Positions 34,521 to 44,841 of a stretch of DNA of 64,000 nucleotides are shown in pieces. The position numbers and the translations under genes were made by a program. Every line of letters begins with the position of its first letter. Position 1 is the stretch's first letter. Below the pieces are notes generated by a model, which saw only the letters and a program-made list of their open reading frames with translations, was not told where the DNA came from and did no database searches. Where the stretch lies: positions 11,158,501 to 11,222,500 of the forward strand of contig NC_069367.1 in assembly GCF_021730395.1 (NCBI RefSeq), read 5' to 3'. Source of the DNA: Mercenaria mercenaria (taxonomy: Eukaryota > Mollusca > Bivalvia > Venerida > Veneridae).

Positions 34521-35909
34521 CTACATAAAAACGTCATCATTCGTGTCATCTTCTTTTGTTTTCATGGCTGACTGCTCATCATTCGTGTCATCTTCTTTTG
34601 CTTTCATGGCTGACTGCTCATGATAATTGATATTATCGTATCCTCTTGTTGGTGTCAATGGAATAACTGCATGGACATTCTCCGACGCCGTTGAGTGCAA
34701 GGAAGTTGTCCTACTGAATACCCTGTTTCTGCTGGCGTTTGAACTACTGCGCGAGAGCGTTGTTCTTACGCTGCCTCTAGATGACATTGAAAGCGATCGA
34801 AGCCTGGCTAAGCCCCGTTTGAAAGCTCCGCATGTTAGAAGTTTTAACACCTTGTGCCGGAAGTCACGCATCATGAAGCAATAGATCCAGAAGTTGGCGT
34901 TGAAGCTTATTGTTAGTACAATTTCATACACGCATATTATGATGTGGTTATGAATTGGTGAGATTCCATTGTAATTACCTTCGTGTTTGAAGATTAAAAA
35001 CACCAGTCTATATATGCCATGTGGAAGTTCCGGTATGAGGAACATTAGCACAATAAGAGCGGCGGTGTAAGTAATGATTTTATCTCGTGCAGAACGGCTG
35101 ACACTTCTCCTGTGGGACATCGTTGACACCCTTCTTTGAGCCTTTTCAAGTTCTTTTATCGTGATAACGGTCAACATTACCAACAAAATACAAGGAAGGA
35201 GGTGTTGTAATGTTACACAGAACCACAAATACATGCATGACTCCTTGCAGGGGATTTCCGTCTGCCATCGGCATCTGAAATGTCCAAGTTTATTGTTCAC
35301 CAAGTGGTACACGTGCATTACTATAGCCAAGCAATACATTACAACGATGCTTGCAAACGTTTTCCAGAAAGTACATATACGTCCCGAAATGAATGGATGA
35401 CAAACACACATGTATCTCTGGATACACAAAACTACCGTCTGCCAGACGGAAACAGTATGGAAAACTCGAGACACATAAAATCTCAGGATCATGTAAGTGT
35501 TACACCATTCTCTGGAAAGGAAGACTCGATCAGCTGCATAGACGCCGAAACCATTCGGCAGTAACGTGATGCCGGTCATTGTATCGGAGAACGCTATGCT
35601 TACAAACAAGAGGTTTGTCGCCTTTCCTCTGTTTTTCTTGGTCAGGAAAAATCCGACAACGAATAAATTTGTCAGTGTTGTCAGAAGAATAAGTATTGGC
35701 TGAACGTATCCAAGCGCGTATATCTCAAAATTGTAGATTTCGAGATAATAGTTTTCATAATATTCATAATAATAATAATAAGAACTGTTTTCATAATCGT
35801 AGTTAAACGTGGAGGAATTGTCCGCTATAAACGAGGCATTATCAGTGGAAATCGTATCATTGCTTTCAGTAGAATAATAGATGTCTGTAGAAACTGTTAT
35901 ATTCTCCAT
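34521..35909 (-). CDS. SPR/DMSR-like neuropeptide GPCR, paralogue B
   Basis: A 462-residue single-exon receptor, very close to paralogue A through the 7TM core (QRY at 165-167, ELPHG in TM6, NFWIY in TM7). The N-terminus differs: it lacks an ADVTA-type segment, has sequons at N3, N24, N31 and N41, and carries a run of five Tyr at 44-48 followed by EYYENYY. The C-terminus contains a tandem duplication of 14 codons (EQSAMK-x-KEDDTND twice) before DDVFM, visible at DNA level at 34535-34620 as repeated tcattcgtgtcatcttcttttg. An in-frame TGA lies three codons before the Met, which has a good ATG context (AACATGG). Same inferred role as A: a plasma-membrane neuropeptide receptor. Confidence 0.93.
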   Translation of the reverse strand: MENITVSTDIYYSTESNDTISTDNASFIADNSSTFNYDYENSSYYYYYEYYENYYLEIYNFEIYALGYVQPILILLTTLTNLFVVGFFLTKKNRGKATNLLFVSIAFSDTMTGITLLPNGFGVYAADRVFLSREWCNTYMILRFYVSRVFHTVSVWQTVVLCIQRYMCVCHPFISGRICTFWKTFASIVVMYCLAIVMHVYHLVNNKLGHFRCRWQTEIPCKESCMYLWFCVTLQHLLPCILLVMLTVITIKELEKAQRRVSTMSHRRSVSRSARDKIITYTAALIVLMFLIPELPHGIYRLVFLIFKHEGNYNGISPIHNHIIICVYEIVLTISFNANFWIYCFMMRDFRHKVLKLLTCGAFKRGLARLRSLSMSSRGSVRTTLSRSSSNASRNRVFSRTTSLHSTASENVHAVIPLTPTRGYDNINYHEQSAMKAKEDDTNDEQSAMKTKEDDTNDDVFM

Positions 35910-36092
35910 GTTCAGATGTCACTGATACCAGCACAAACGTATAGACTCGAATGAAGTGTCCGTGCTTCCTCTCCACAAACACCCCCCAGACATGTACGAA
36001 AAGTGTAAGTGTTTGTATATTATACTTACTAACAATTAATTAATTTTCTTATCTATCAGAAGTGAGTTCATGTCAAGCTTATTTTCACAGTT

Positions 36093-36125
36093 AAGTAGAT
36101 AGATGGTAATCTTACAGATATCATT
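36093..36125 (-). promoter_or_regulatory. Conserved element upstream of receptor B
   Basis: gttaagtagatagatggtaatctta, about 190 bp 5' of the start codon; equivalent of 27413-27450. Confidence 0.4.
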
Positions 36126-37405
36126 CAATATAACATACATGTATCGCAAATTTAATTAAACTCCGGTTTTACTATTTTCATCTCAATATCAGCAGAATTT
36201 GAAATGTATTATGTATTGACGTACATGCGGACACGAACAGTAGAATGGTATGATTATTAAAAGCTTTTTTTTTATTTGTTTGACTGACATATAAAACCTT
36301 TTCGAATACAGGAAGCAAAAACTTTAACCACGACTCCCTTCAAGTACTTAATTGTTAAGTACTTAAACCACTAATCAAATGAATAGCGAGCTGGGATGTT
36401 TGAAAGTCATTTATCAAATGCCACTTATCTTCAAGCTTCAAGTTTCAAACTTTTTCTTTTGCATCCGGGTAGAATGAAAATAACGTGAACTCTGTCAACA
36501 CTTCAACACGCATGGAACTGTTAACAGGACTTTTTAATTTTTAGATGATAAAATCACGTTTCATGGACTTCATGTTCACAACACGTACTCAAAGATGTTA
36601 GTTTCTTATATTTGAACTTATTCATATAATGTAAGTCAGATGTAGATAGAATTCCGTTTAATTGTAAACAAACAAAAAAGAAAATACCGTTAAAGCGTTT
36701 GTTTCTTTTATGCTGGTTATATAATTTGAATTTCCTGTACTTTTACATTTTAATAAAAACACATTTCATGGCTTTCACCGCAAATGCAATTCACCGCAAC
36801 TTCAATTAAAAATGTCTGCATTTAATATATATATGTATCATTTATAAAAGGTCAAGTTTGTACTTTAATATTCACACTACTTTTACAAAGGACTTTCTAC
36901 TTTCTTGTAACGTCGTGTATAGTAAATGTATACACTTAGTTGAGGTTGTCCACGCGTACGCTGGATATGAAAGCAGGAATTAAAATTCATATAATTATAT
37001 GATGTGTCAGACCGTAGTGTTATGTAAGATGAAACCGACAAAAGTAATTGCTGCTGTTTTACTTATAAACATTCAAATTTGACTTTCTGAAAGACCTTCT
37101 TAAATATTTTATATAAATATAATTATATAACAAACAAGCTGCATACATTCTTATATAAAAAAAAACTTGGTTTGCTGGATCCAGAATGTAAAAACGGAAG
37201 AAAAAGTCTGTATTAACAAAACAATTTACGTGTTGTTAATACACAATTTTTATTTTTGAAATACTGCGCCAGGGCCGAATTTTTATTCCTGCGTAGATGG
37301 TCCATCTGCTATCTGATTCTTGTTTCTTCAATTAATAAAAATACCTTTTGTGGTTCAATCCGTAGTAAAGTTTTGCGGTACAAGACAATGTCTATTGTTT
37401 ATGTA

Positions 37406-38466
37406 CTGGTTTCCCAGTAGTTTCCGGACCGAAATCGCTATTTTTTGCCAGTAACTTTCAAACAAAACATAGTAGAAATATAAAATGTTCACAGAATAAA
37501 GCTAGGTTCTTCGTTAACACCATGCAGAATTCGTATTACACTTGCGTTCATAACACAAATGTAGATGAGGCCTCAAACTGGGCAATTAATTCCATTAATA
37601 TCTCAGTTAGTCCGAGTAGTTTTCCGGACCTTTCATTGTAACAGTTGTAACCTTTCTGTAAAAGCAAAGATTTCTGATTTCGTTACATATATTCAAAATT
37701 AAAACATAATTCTAAGGCGTGATGACGATTTGAAAAGTATATTTCAAGAATTTAACAAATACTAGATTTATAATACACTCATTACAGTTACGTCTAATTA
37801 CGTTTGAATGACGTTTGCAACGTCACGCTAAAATGACGGGACGTATTTCGCGGACTGGTAATATTACAAAAAAGAAATTATGAACTTTAAATATAATTAA
37901 CATTTAAAAAAAGAAGAAAAAAAAGGAACAAGACCGGTCTCAAAATTGGTAATGTAACGCCCTGACCACTCGGGCATAGACACGGCTGCTAAACATTTGA
38001 TTGATAGACGGTATCGTATGTAAATCCCTGTCTATTTTGGTTCCTATTTTTAATCGATAATTTAATGCCGTAGTATAGTGAAAAGGTCGATTTTTTCTGA
38101 CATTCATTGTTTTATTTTATTACTATCGGAATGTTTTTCCTGTATCGTCTGTAAATGGGAGCATCAGTTGGCTGATGTTTACCTTCAAGGGGCCTCAGTT
38201 TCTGCGCATGCGCACTGTAACTGGAATTCCCCTGCAGTTGACAATCTCTTGTGTAAACATTACATCGCAGTAAGTTAAAACAACCGGGATATTCAAATAA
38301 TAAATAAGTTCGGTAATGTTAGGTTTTGGCTGCTATGTAAAGGCAACAAAGGTTTAGATGATATGATATTGTTACCCAGATGCTTTAAGACGGCGTAAAG
38401 TCTATACAGCACGAAATGTAAAAGGTCCGGAAAACTACTTGGGTCCGGAAACTACTGGGAAACCAG
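37406..38466. mobile_element. TA-flanked non-autonomous DNA transposon (1,061 bp)
   Basis: Inverted ends CTGGTTTCCCAGTAGTTTCC and GGAAACTACTGGGAAACCAG, flanked by TA (37404-37405 and 38467-38468). The boundary of unit A (ttgtgtatgtatacattttaaag near 23208) shows the uninterrupted site with one TA, so the ends and the TA duplication are exact. TA is the target of Tc1/mariner-type transposases. A second pair of tttccggacc motifs (about 37615-37632 and 38420-38436) makes the termini nested. There is no transposase frame; a 66-codon ORF inside is not recognisable. It now lies exactly at the B/C unit junction. Confidence 0.85.
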
Positions 38467-39932
38467 TATACATTTTAAAGTGAGTAAGTGTACCTGGTAA
38501 AATAAAAAGAAAATTTACATATTTTTTTTATTATTATTCGCAAAGCAAACATAAGTGTAATACAAAAGCAACACATTAGACAAATTAACCGAGTCAGTTG
38601 TGAACAAAAGTTGTTTCATGATCCACCGAGCATATCAATTGCTGCAGTGGCAAAAAACGTTGGCGTATTTTTATGACAAAAAAGTCACTACGTGTTTTCA
38701 AACCTTCTTACCGCAATCATATTGCATAATTGTCTACATGCATTTAATTGTATAACATATATTGGAGTTTATACTATGTCAAAAATGTTTTACATATTGA
38801 TTGACAGCCTAGTTTCATGTTTTGTTCTTCATTTTCAATTCGCTTTAGTACTAACAGTTGTACGCAGTTTACTCTTTTATCTGTTTTTAACTTAAAGAAC
38901 TCTATCGTTTTTATTGCATTCACTACAATTTCAGTTATGAATATTTCTGACAGAAAACCCGATTTTTGAAAATAAAAATGATCAAACAAAATGCAAAATA
39001 TAACTGTATGGTTGAGAACTCCGTTTCCCTTAACAGAAAAGAAATATGATTTAAAAATAAATGAATGACCTGCCTAACAAATTAATGATCAAATCTTAAG
39101 CTGGGTTTTAGACAATTACGTAATGCATACAAAGAGGATATTATTTTTCGTACCGAATTTATTAAACGAGCTAAATAAAATAATAAAATGTGAGGCTTTG
39201 TCGAGTATTTTATCAATTTTATTCCACTCGTTTAATAAATTCAATGTGAAAAGACACAAATGTTTTATTCTTTTTATCATATATTAGTTTTTCCTGCTGA
39301 ATCATAAACAATCTTCTTTTTTAAAACAATTCGACCAATGTCTCTTATACAATGTACTTAAAACGACGAAGATTTTTCGCACAAATCTAATACCAAAATT
39401 ATTTAATGGCTTTATTTTACGTTCATATCGTCAAACATATGATAAAAAAATTTTGCGATATGATTTGGAGACGTTCATTTTTGATAATGTTCCCTCTATC
39501 ATATAATATGTTTTTAAAATATCAGAGAAAACTCTGTCACTTTATTGTAGTATGTCCGGTATTATAATCACCACGAGTGTTTCTCACACATTTACCCGCC
39601 AATAATAACCATTTTATGTGAACACAACTACAAATAGATTGCAACGTCGCGGCACCACTTGTCATGCTTGACACCATTCTGGGAACGTGAATGCAGCAGA
39701 TGAATATAATTATACACATTTCATATTTTGTGGAAGACAATACAGGCTTTAGCAATGTCTCTTTCTCTAGAATGTACTAGAATAGCTCTGGCAAAGATTT
39801 AAGCAATGGCACATTATATATTTCAGGATGTAAACTATAGGTTTTAATTAGTTTTGGGTTGTTTATTTCTTTTTTTTTTTTTTTTTTTTTTTTTTGTTAC
39901 TGCGAGAACTGTATACAAGTAGCAAAACGTTA

Positions 39933-40586
39933 AGAAGTGGCTATTCCTACGGTCCCGTAAGAATAGCCTCACAGGCTATTCCTACGGCTCTCCCGTAAGA
40001 ATAGTGAAATAGCCAGCAGATGGCTATTCCTACGGCTCTAAAGACAGTTTTGTATGTCCATCTTGAATTGCATTGTACTTAATTAATTCAAATTGCATAT
40101 TTTCGAACAAATTGTTTGCTTTTCAGTATCACACCGAGAGACCAAGAAGTGATTTCGAATAATGGAAAAGGCTTATCTATGTCTATGTGTAATATTGTTG
40201 CCATCGAATGATATATATGTATAAATATATGCAACAAATCAATTAATTCAATGAATGTAATGATAATATTGTGAATAATAAATATGTCATTATTCTAAGT
40301 TTACATCATGTTTTGAATATCATGTTACACGTTGTATGTTCCCTTCATGTCTCTCTGATAAGACATAAAAAAAAGAGAAGAGAAATAAAGATTGACAAAA
40401 GTAAACAATTTGTTCGAAAATATACCAGTTGAATAAATTCAATGCAATTCAATACAAGATGAACATACAAAATGTCTTTAGAGCCGTAGGTAAAGCCACC
40501 TTCGGGCTATTTCACTATTCTTACGGGAGAGCCGTAGGAATAGCACGTGAGGCTATTCTTACGGGACCGTAGGAATAGCCACTTCC
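39933..40586. mobile_element. Long-armed foldback element with 9-bp TSD (654 bp)
   Basis: The left arm AGAAGTGGCTATTCCTACGG... and right arm ...CCGTAGGAATAGCCACTTCC are inverted, and the symmetry continues inward (agaatagcctcacaggctatt; ctaaagacattttgtatgt; ttcgaacaaattgttt). Direct repeats AAAACGTTA (39924-39932 and 40587-40595) flank it. Units A and B have one uninterrupted site (aagctttatatttctg). A 9-bp target duplication and long arms suggest a Mutator-like foldback MITE. The arms contain several internal copies of ggctattcctacgg(c/t). Confidence 0.85.
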
Positions 40587-40784
40587 AAAACGTTATATTT
40601 CTGTAGTATTTACAATTATTTATGTTTATCCTGGCGAAATGCATATCGTTTATTATATATTTCTGACAAATGTTTTAATATATTTATACAATGTATACCT
40701 AAATCTCATGTCATTTTCCTTCAAATATAAACGATTAGGCAGTAGCCATAGGCTAGTAGTAATGCATATTTCGACCTTCGACCG

Positions 40785-40865
40785 TCTTTTTCGGCAACTT
40801 GATGGAAGAATGTTGATGAACACTTGAATCAAGCCACATTTTTTGCGATAAGCCAAAATCAATTT
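40785..40865 (-). promoter_or_regulatory. Conserved block downstream of receptor C
   Basis: cggcaacttgatggaagaa...'tgaatcaagccacatttt'-ttgcgataagc, equivalent to 25609-25680 in unit A. Confidence 0.4.
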
Positions 40866-41062
40866 AGTTTTTATTTTATGTATTTGTTTTCAAGTTAAAA
40901 TTTCAAATAATTCGAATAAGTCAGAACTCAGCATCGCTCATATTAACTGAATTTGAGTTACGACACCAGTCTTAAAGTGTAATACAGTCGTTGATATTAA
41001 TACTGAACATAGCATTAACCAACGATAAGATTTTGAGACTATTCGTCAGACGTAGACCCAGT

Positions 41063-42439
41063 CTACATAAAAACGTCATCATTCGTGTCATCTTCTTTTG
41101 CTTTCATGGCTGACATCTCAGGATAATTGATATTATCGTATCCTCTTGTTGGTGTCATCGGAATGACTGCATAGACATGCTCCGACGCCGTGGAGTGCAA
41201 GGAAGTTGTCCTACTGAATACCCTGTTTCTACTGGCGTTTGAACTACTGCGCGAGAGCGTTGTTCTTACGCTGCCTTTAGGTGACACTGAGAGCGACCGG
41301 AGACTGGCTAAGCCGCGTTTGAAAGCTCCGCAGGTTAGAAGTTTTAACATCTTGTGACGGAAGTCACGCATCATGAAGCAATAGATCCAGAAGTTGGCGT
41401 TGAAGCTTATTATTAGTACAATTTCATACACGCATATAATGATGTGATGATGATATGTTGTGATTTCATTGAAAATGCCTTCGTGTTTGTAGACTAAAAA
41501 CACCAGTCTATATATGCCATGTGGGAGTTCCGGTATGAGGAACACTAGCACAATAAGAACGGTGGTGTAGGTGATGATTTTATCTCGTGCAGAACGGCGG
41601 ACACTTTTCCTGTGGGACATCGTTGACACCCTTCTTTGCGCCGTTTCAAGTTCGTTTATCGTGGTAATAGTCAAGCTGACCAACAGAAAACAAGGAAGGA
41701 GGTGTTGTAATGTTACACAGAACCACAAATACATGCATGACTCCTTGCAAGGGATTTCCATTTGCCATCGGCATCTGAAATGTCCAATTTTATTGTCCAC
41801 CAAGTGGTACACGTGCATTACTAAAGCCAAGCAATACATTACAACGATGCTTGCAAACGTTTTCCAGAATGTACATATACGTCCCGAAATGAATGGATGA
41901 CAAACACACAAGTATCTCTGGATACACAAAACTACCGTCTGCCAGACGGAAACAGTGTGGAACACCGGAGAGACATAAAATCTCAGGATCATGTAAGTGT
42001 TACACCATTCTCTGGTAAGGTAATCTCGATCAGCTTCATAGACGCCGAAACCATTCGGCAGTAACGCGATGCCGGTCATTGTATCGGAGAACGCTATACT
42101 TACAAACAAGAGGTTTGTCGCCTTTCCGCGGTTTTCCTTGGTCAGGAAAAATCCAACAACGAATAAATTCGTCACCGTTGTCAGAAGAATGAGTATTGGC
42201 TGAACATATCCAAGCGTGTATATTTCAAAATTGAAGATTTCGAGATAATAGTCTTCGTAGTACTCATCGTAGTAATAGGAAGAGGTATTAAATGTTGCAG
42301 TGGTGTTATCATCATAGTAATACGCGAAAGCATCATTCACACTAAACGAGCCATTACCAGCAGTTACATCAGCTGTGGAAATGTCATCATTGCTTTCAGT
42401 AGAATAATAGATGTCTGTAGAAACTGTTATATTCTCCAT
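41063..42439 (-). CDS. SPR/DMSR-like neuropeptide GPCR, paralogue C
   Basis: A 458-residue single-exon receptor of the same family, more diverged than A and B are from each other. The N-terminus (1-78) has YYYDDNTTATFNTSSYYYDEYYEDYY, shared in part with D, and sequons at N3, N29, N45 and N51. The TM3 motif is QRY (175-177), followed by LCVCHP where the others have MCVCHP. Loop and helix differences include KENRGK in the first intracellular loop, ATTV-type changes in TM5/TM6, and a distinct third extracellular loop (KHEGIFNEITTYHHH). The tail keeps the Ser/Arg-rich stretch, the IPMTPTRGYD motif and the DDTNDDVFM end. An in-frame TGA precedes the Met. Role inferred as for A. Confidence 0.93.
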   Translation of the reverse strand: MENITVSTDIYYSTESNDDISTADVTAGNGSFSVNDAFAYYYDDNTTATFNTSSYYYDEYYEDYYLEIFNFEIYTLGYVQPILILLTTVTNLFVVGFFLTKENRGKATNLLFVSIAFSDTMTGIALLPNGFGVYEADRDYLTREWCNTYMILRFYVSPVFHTVSVWQTVVLCIQRYLCVCHPFISGRICTFWKTFASIVVMYCLALVMHVYHLVDNKIGHFRCRWQMEIPCKESCMYLWFCVTLQHLLPCFLLVSLTITTINELETAQRRVSTMSHRKSVRRSARDKIITYTTVLIVLVFLIPELPHGIYRLVFLVYKHEGIFNEITTYHHHIIICVYEIVLIISFNANFWIYCFMMRDFRHKMLKLLTCGAFKRGLASLRSLSVSPKGSVRTTLSRSSSNASRNRVFSRTTSLHSTASEHVYAVIPMTPTRGYDNINYPEMSAMKAKEDDTNDDVFM

Positions 42440-42626
42440 GTTCAGATGTCACTGATACCAGCACAAACGTATAGTCTCGAATGAAGTGTCCGTGCTTCCT
42501 CTCCACAAACACCCCAGACATGCACGAAAAGTATGAGTGTTCGTATTTTATACTTACTAACATTCAATTAATTTCCTTCTCCGTCAGAAATGAGTTAATG
42601 TCAAGCTAATTTTTACAGTTTGTTAG

Positions 42627-42660
42627 CAAGTTAAGTAGATAGATGGTAATCTTAAAGATA
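42627..42660 (-). promoter_or_regulatory. Conserved element upstream of receptor C
   Basis: agttaagtagatagatggtaatcttaaagatatc, about 190 bp 5' of the start; equivalent of 27413-27450. Confidence 0.4.
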
Positions 42661-43109
42661 TCGCCCAAAAGGTATAAAACGTTGAGAATTTTATTTTAGA
42701 AAATAGCAAACTGCAAATTCAGTTATAGTCCTGTTTTACCTAGATATATTTTTATTACAATGTTAGTAAGTTTCAAACTTTTTCTTTTGCATCCGGGTAT
42801 AATGAAAATAAGGAGCTCTCTGACAACACTTCAACATGCATGGTACTGTAAACAGGATTTTTAGTTTTTAGAGGATAAAAAACTCCTTTAAATTTGTACT
42901 TCATGTTCACAACACGTACTCAAAGATCTGACTGGTATTTGAAATTATTTATATAATGGAATAAAGCATGTCCGATATTGTAAACAAAAAAAAAATGAAA
43001 ATACCGTTAAAGCGTTCATTTCTTTCATAGTGGTTTTATAATTTGATTTTCCTGTACTTTGATATTTTAATAAAAACACATTTCGTGGCTTTCACCGTAA
43101 TTGCAAGTA

Positions 43110-43352
43110 GGGGCCTCCGTGGCCAAGTGGTTAAGGTCGCTGACTTGGGTTCGAGCCTCACTCGGGGCGTTGAATTCTTCATGTGAGGAAGCCATCCAGC
43201 TGGCTTACGGAAGGTCGGTGGTTTTACCCAGGTGCCCGTTCGTGATGAAATAATGCAGGCAGGGGCACCTGGGTTTTCCTCCATCATTAAAAGCTGGAAA
43301 GTCACTATATGACCTATCATGTGTCGGTGCGACGTTAAATCCAACAAAAAAA
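43110..43352 (+). mobile_element. tRNA-derived SINE (243 bp), full copy with TSD
   Basis: The tRNA-like head has A box GTGGCCAAGTGGTTAAGG and B box GGGTTCGAGCC, with the anticodon region deleted. A body follows (gaggaagccatccagctgg, cccaggtgcccgttcgtgatg, cacctgggttttcctcc), then a tail cggtgcgacgttaaatccaac-A7. Flanking 13-bp direct repeats are gtaattgcaagta (43097-43109) and gtaactgcaagta (43353-43365), with the empty site seen in units A and B (gcaactgcaattaacaatgtc). The cggtgcgacgttaaa ending is common in mollusc SINEs (recalled). Possibly a V-SINE/RUDI-type family; not certain. Confidence 0.85.
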
Positions 43353-44162
43353 GTAACTGCAAGTAACTATGTCTGCTTTTAATATACCGGTATCTATATA
43401 CTGAAAATTATTTAAACCCCAGAAGGTCATGTTTGTACATTAATATTCACACTACTTTAACAAGCGACTTTCTGCTTTCTTGTAAAGCAGTGTGTTGTAA
43501 ACGTACACTCTTAGTTGAGGTTGTCTTCACGTACGCTTGCTATGTAAGCAGAAATTAATATTTATATAATTGTATGAATAAGAAAGTACTTAACCAATAT
43601 AGTCAGGCCGTAGTGTTATGCAGGATAAAGTCAACGAAAGTAACTGTTTATCTAAAAAAAAAACGAAAAAAAAAAAACGATTTATAACAAGCTGCATACA
43701 TTCTTGCATAAAGAAACCAAATTGGTTAGTAAAACCTTTAAGGAAAATCCTGTATAAACTCAGCAATTTACGTACGAAATACACAATATTATAATTTTTA
43801 TTTTTGAAATGCTGTGCAAGGCCCGAATTCCTGCGCAGATAGACATCTGCTGTCAGTGTCTTTTTTCCTTGATAAAAGTCATTTTATTTCATAAAAGATG
43901 CAGTCCATTCCATAGTTCAGTTTTGCTGTATAAGTTATGAACACTACGCAGAACCACATGTATTGCCACTCTCTCCTACAGCCCATATGCTTACTCGCGT
44001 ACACCCCTCCCACCCACACCCTATTTACTCGCTTTACAATTCAGCATAAGGAAATAAAAGGCGGTTCAATTTCGGTAGATTACTGCGAATGTACTGAATA
44101 GTAGCAATCTGTACGTTTTATTTGCTTTCTCAGAGAAGTCAAATAGATCTAAGTCTTACATA

Positions 44163-44280
44163 CCGCCTCGATAGCCTAGTGGTAGAGTACCCGCTTCGAG
44201 TGTAGGAGGTCGTGGGTTTGATCCATGCCCGCGACATACCAAAGACGTAAAAATCGTACTAGTAGCTTCTTCGAAGGGGT
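44163..44280 (+). mobile_element. tRNA-derived SINE head/fragment
   Basis: cctcgatagcctagtggtagagtac (A-box region), anticodon-arm-like cccgcttcgagtgtaggag, and B box gtgggtttgatcc form a tRNA-like head. It is followed by cataccaaagacgtaaaaatcgtactagtagctt, a body seen in bivalve SINEs (recalled). The 3' part passes into another repeat near 44283. Confidence 0.6.
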
Positions 44281-44282
44281 GT

Positions 44283-44420
44283 GAATTTAAGATGACTCTC
44301 GTGCTTCAAGTCACTTCTATGTTGTAGATTTATGCAGTATTTTATAAATTATTATCTAAAACGAGACAAAAATCAAATATACCTTGATAATTCCAGTTTA
44401 TATTTTTAATCACTATTTAT
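44283..44420 (+). repeat. Dispersed repeat shared with 53222-53385
   Basis: Both copies begin taagatgactctcgtgct and share gtagatttatg-agta-tttata, then taaaa(a)cg-aaaaat-aa-taccttga-aattcc in order. Element class unknown. Confidence 0.6.
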
Positions 44421-44621
44421 CTAATGTGACTTCCCGATCTTCCTAAAAGATCTGATGGTGAATCATTCAAAGTCATCTTTCTATACCATCGGATTTCTAA
44501 AATATAATTGCTATTTTTATTTCCACCAATCTTTTTTATTTGAACCAATCAGACCACTTGTTTTAGCAAGCGTTTCGCTTAATCTTCCAAATGGCGCCGA
44601 CTGAATGCTTTGAAAAACATA

Positions 44622-44841
44622 TGAGCCGTGCCATGAGAAAACCAACATAGTGGGTTTGCGACCAGTATGGATCCAGACCAGCCTGCGCATCCGCGCAGTC
44701 TGGTCAGGATCCATGCTACTGCAATTACAGAAACCGTTAGCGCACAGCATGGATCCTGACCAGACTGCGCGGATGCGCAGGCTGGTCTGGATCCATGCTG
44801 GTCGCAAACCCACTATGTTGATTTTCTCATGGCACGGCTCA
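44622..44841. mobile_element. Palindromic foldback MITE, copy 1 (220 bp)
   Basis: TGAGCCGTGCCATGAGAAAA...GTGGGTTTGCGACCAG and its reverse complement form two arms of nearly 100 bp around a short loop (tgctactgcaattacagaaacc). No ORF, so it is non-autonomous. Four further copies lie at 47272, 47908, 50069 and 60383. Overlapping 70-114-codon frames are shadows of the palindrome. Confidence 0.9.

Larger units (their letters stand above)
32727..37403. repeat. Tandem segmental duplication unit B
   Basis: Begins at gataaaatacaaagaaaaatta, matching 23245 onward in unit A and 38500 onward in unit C, and runs through receptor B to the gacaatgtctattgtttatg boundary. It lacks the MITE, SINE and tRNA-bearing insertions of A and the foldback and SINE of C, so it is the best empty-site reference. 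It contains a long T/A run at about 34003-34024. Confidence 0.85.
38467..43934. repeat. Tandem segmental duplication unit C
   Basis: Runs from tatacattttaaagtgagtaag through receptor C to the gttcagttttgctgtataag end shared with unit B. It holds private insertions at 39933-40586 and 43110-43352 and a deletion relative to A/B near 42765, and is more diverged than A is from B. A long T run lies at about 39870-39895. Confidence 0.85.

Noticed and set aside
43036-43362. 108-codon minus-strand frame
   Set aside because: Covers the SINE at 43110-43352 in antisense; no host protein signature.
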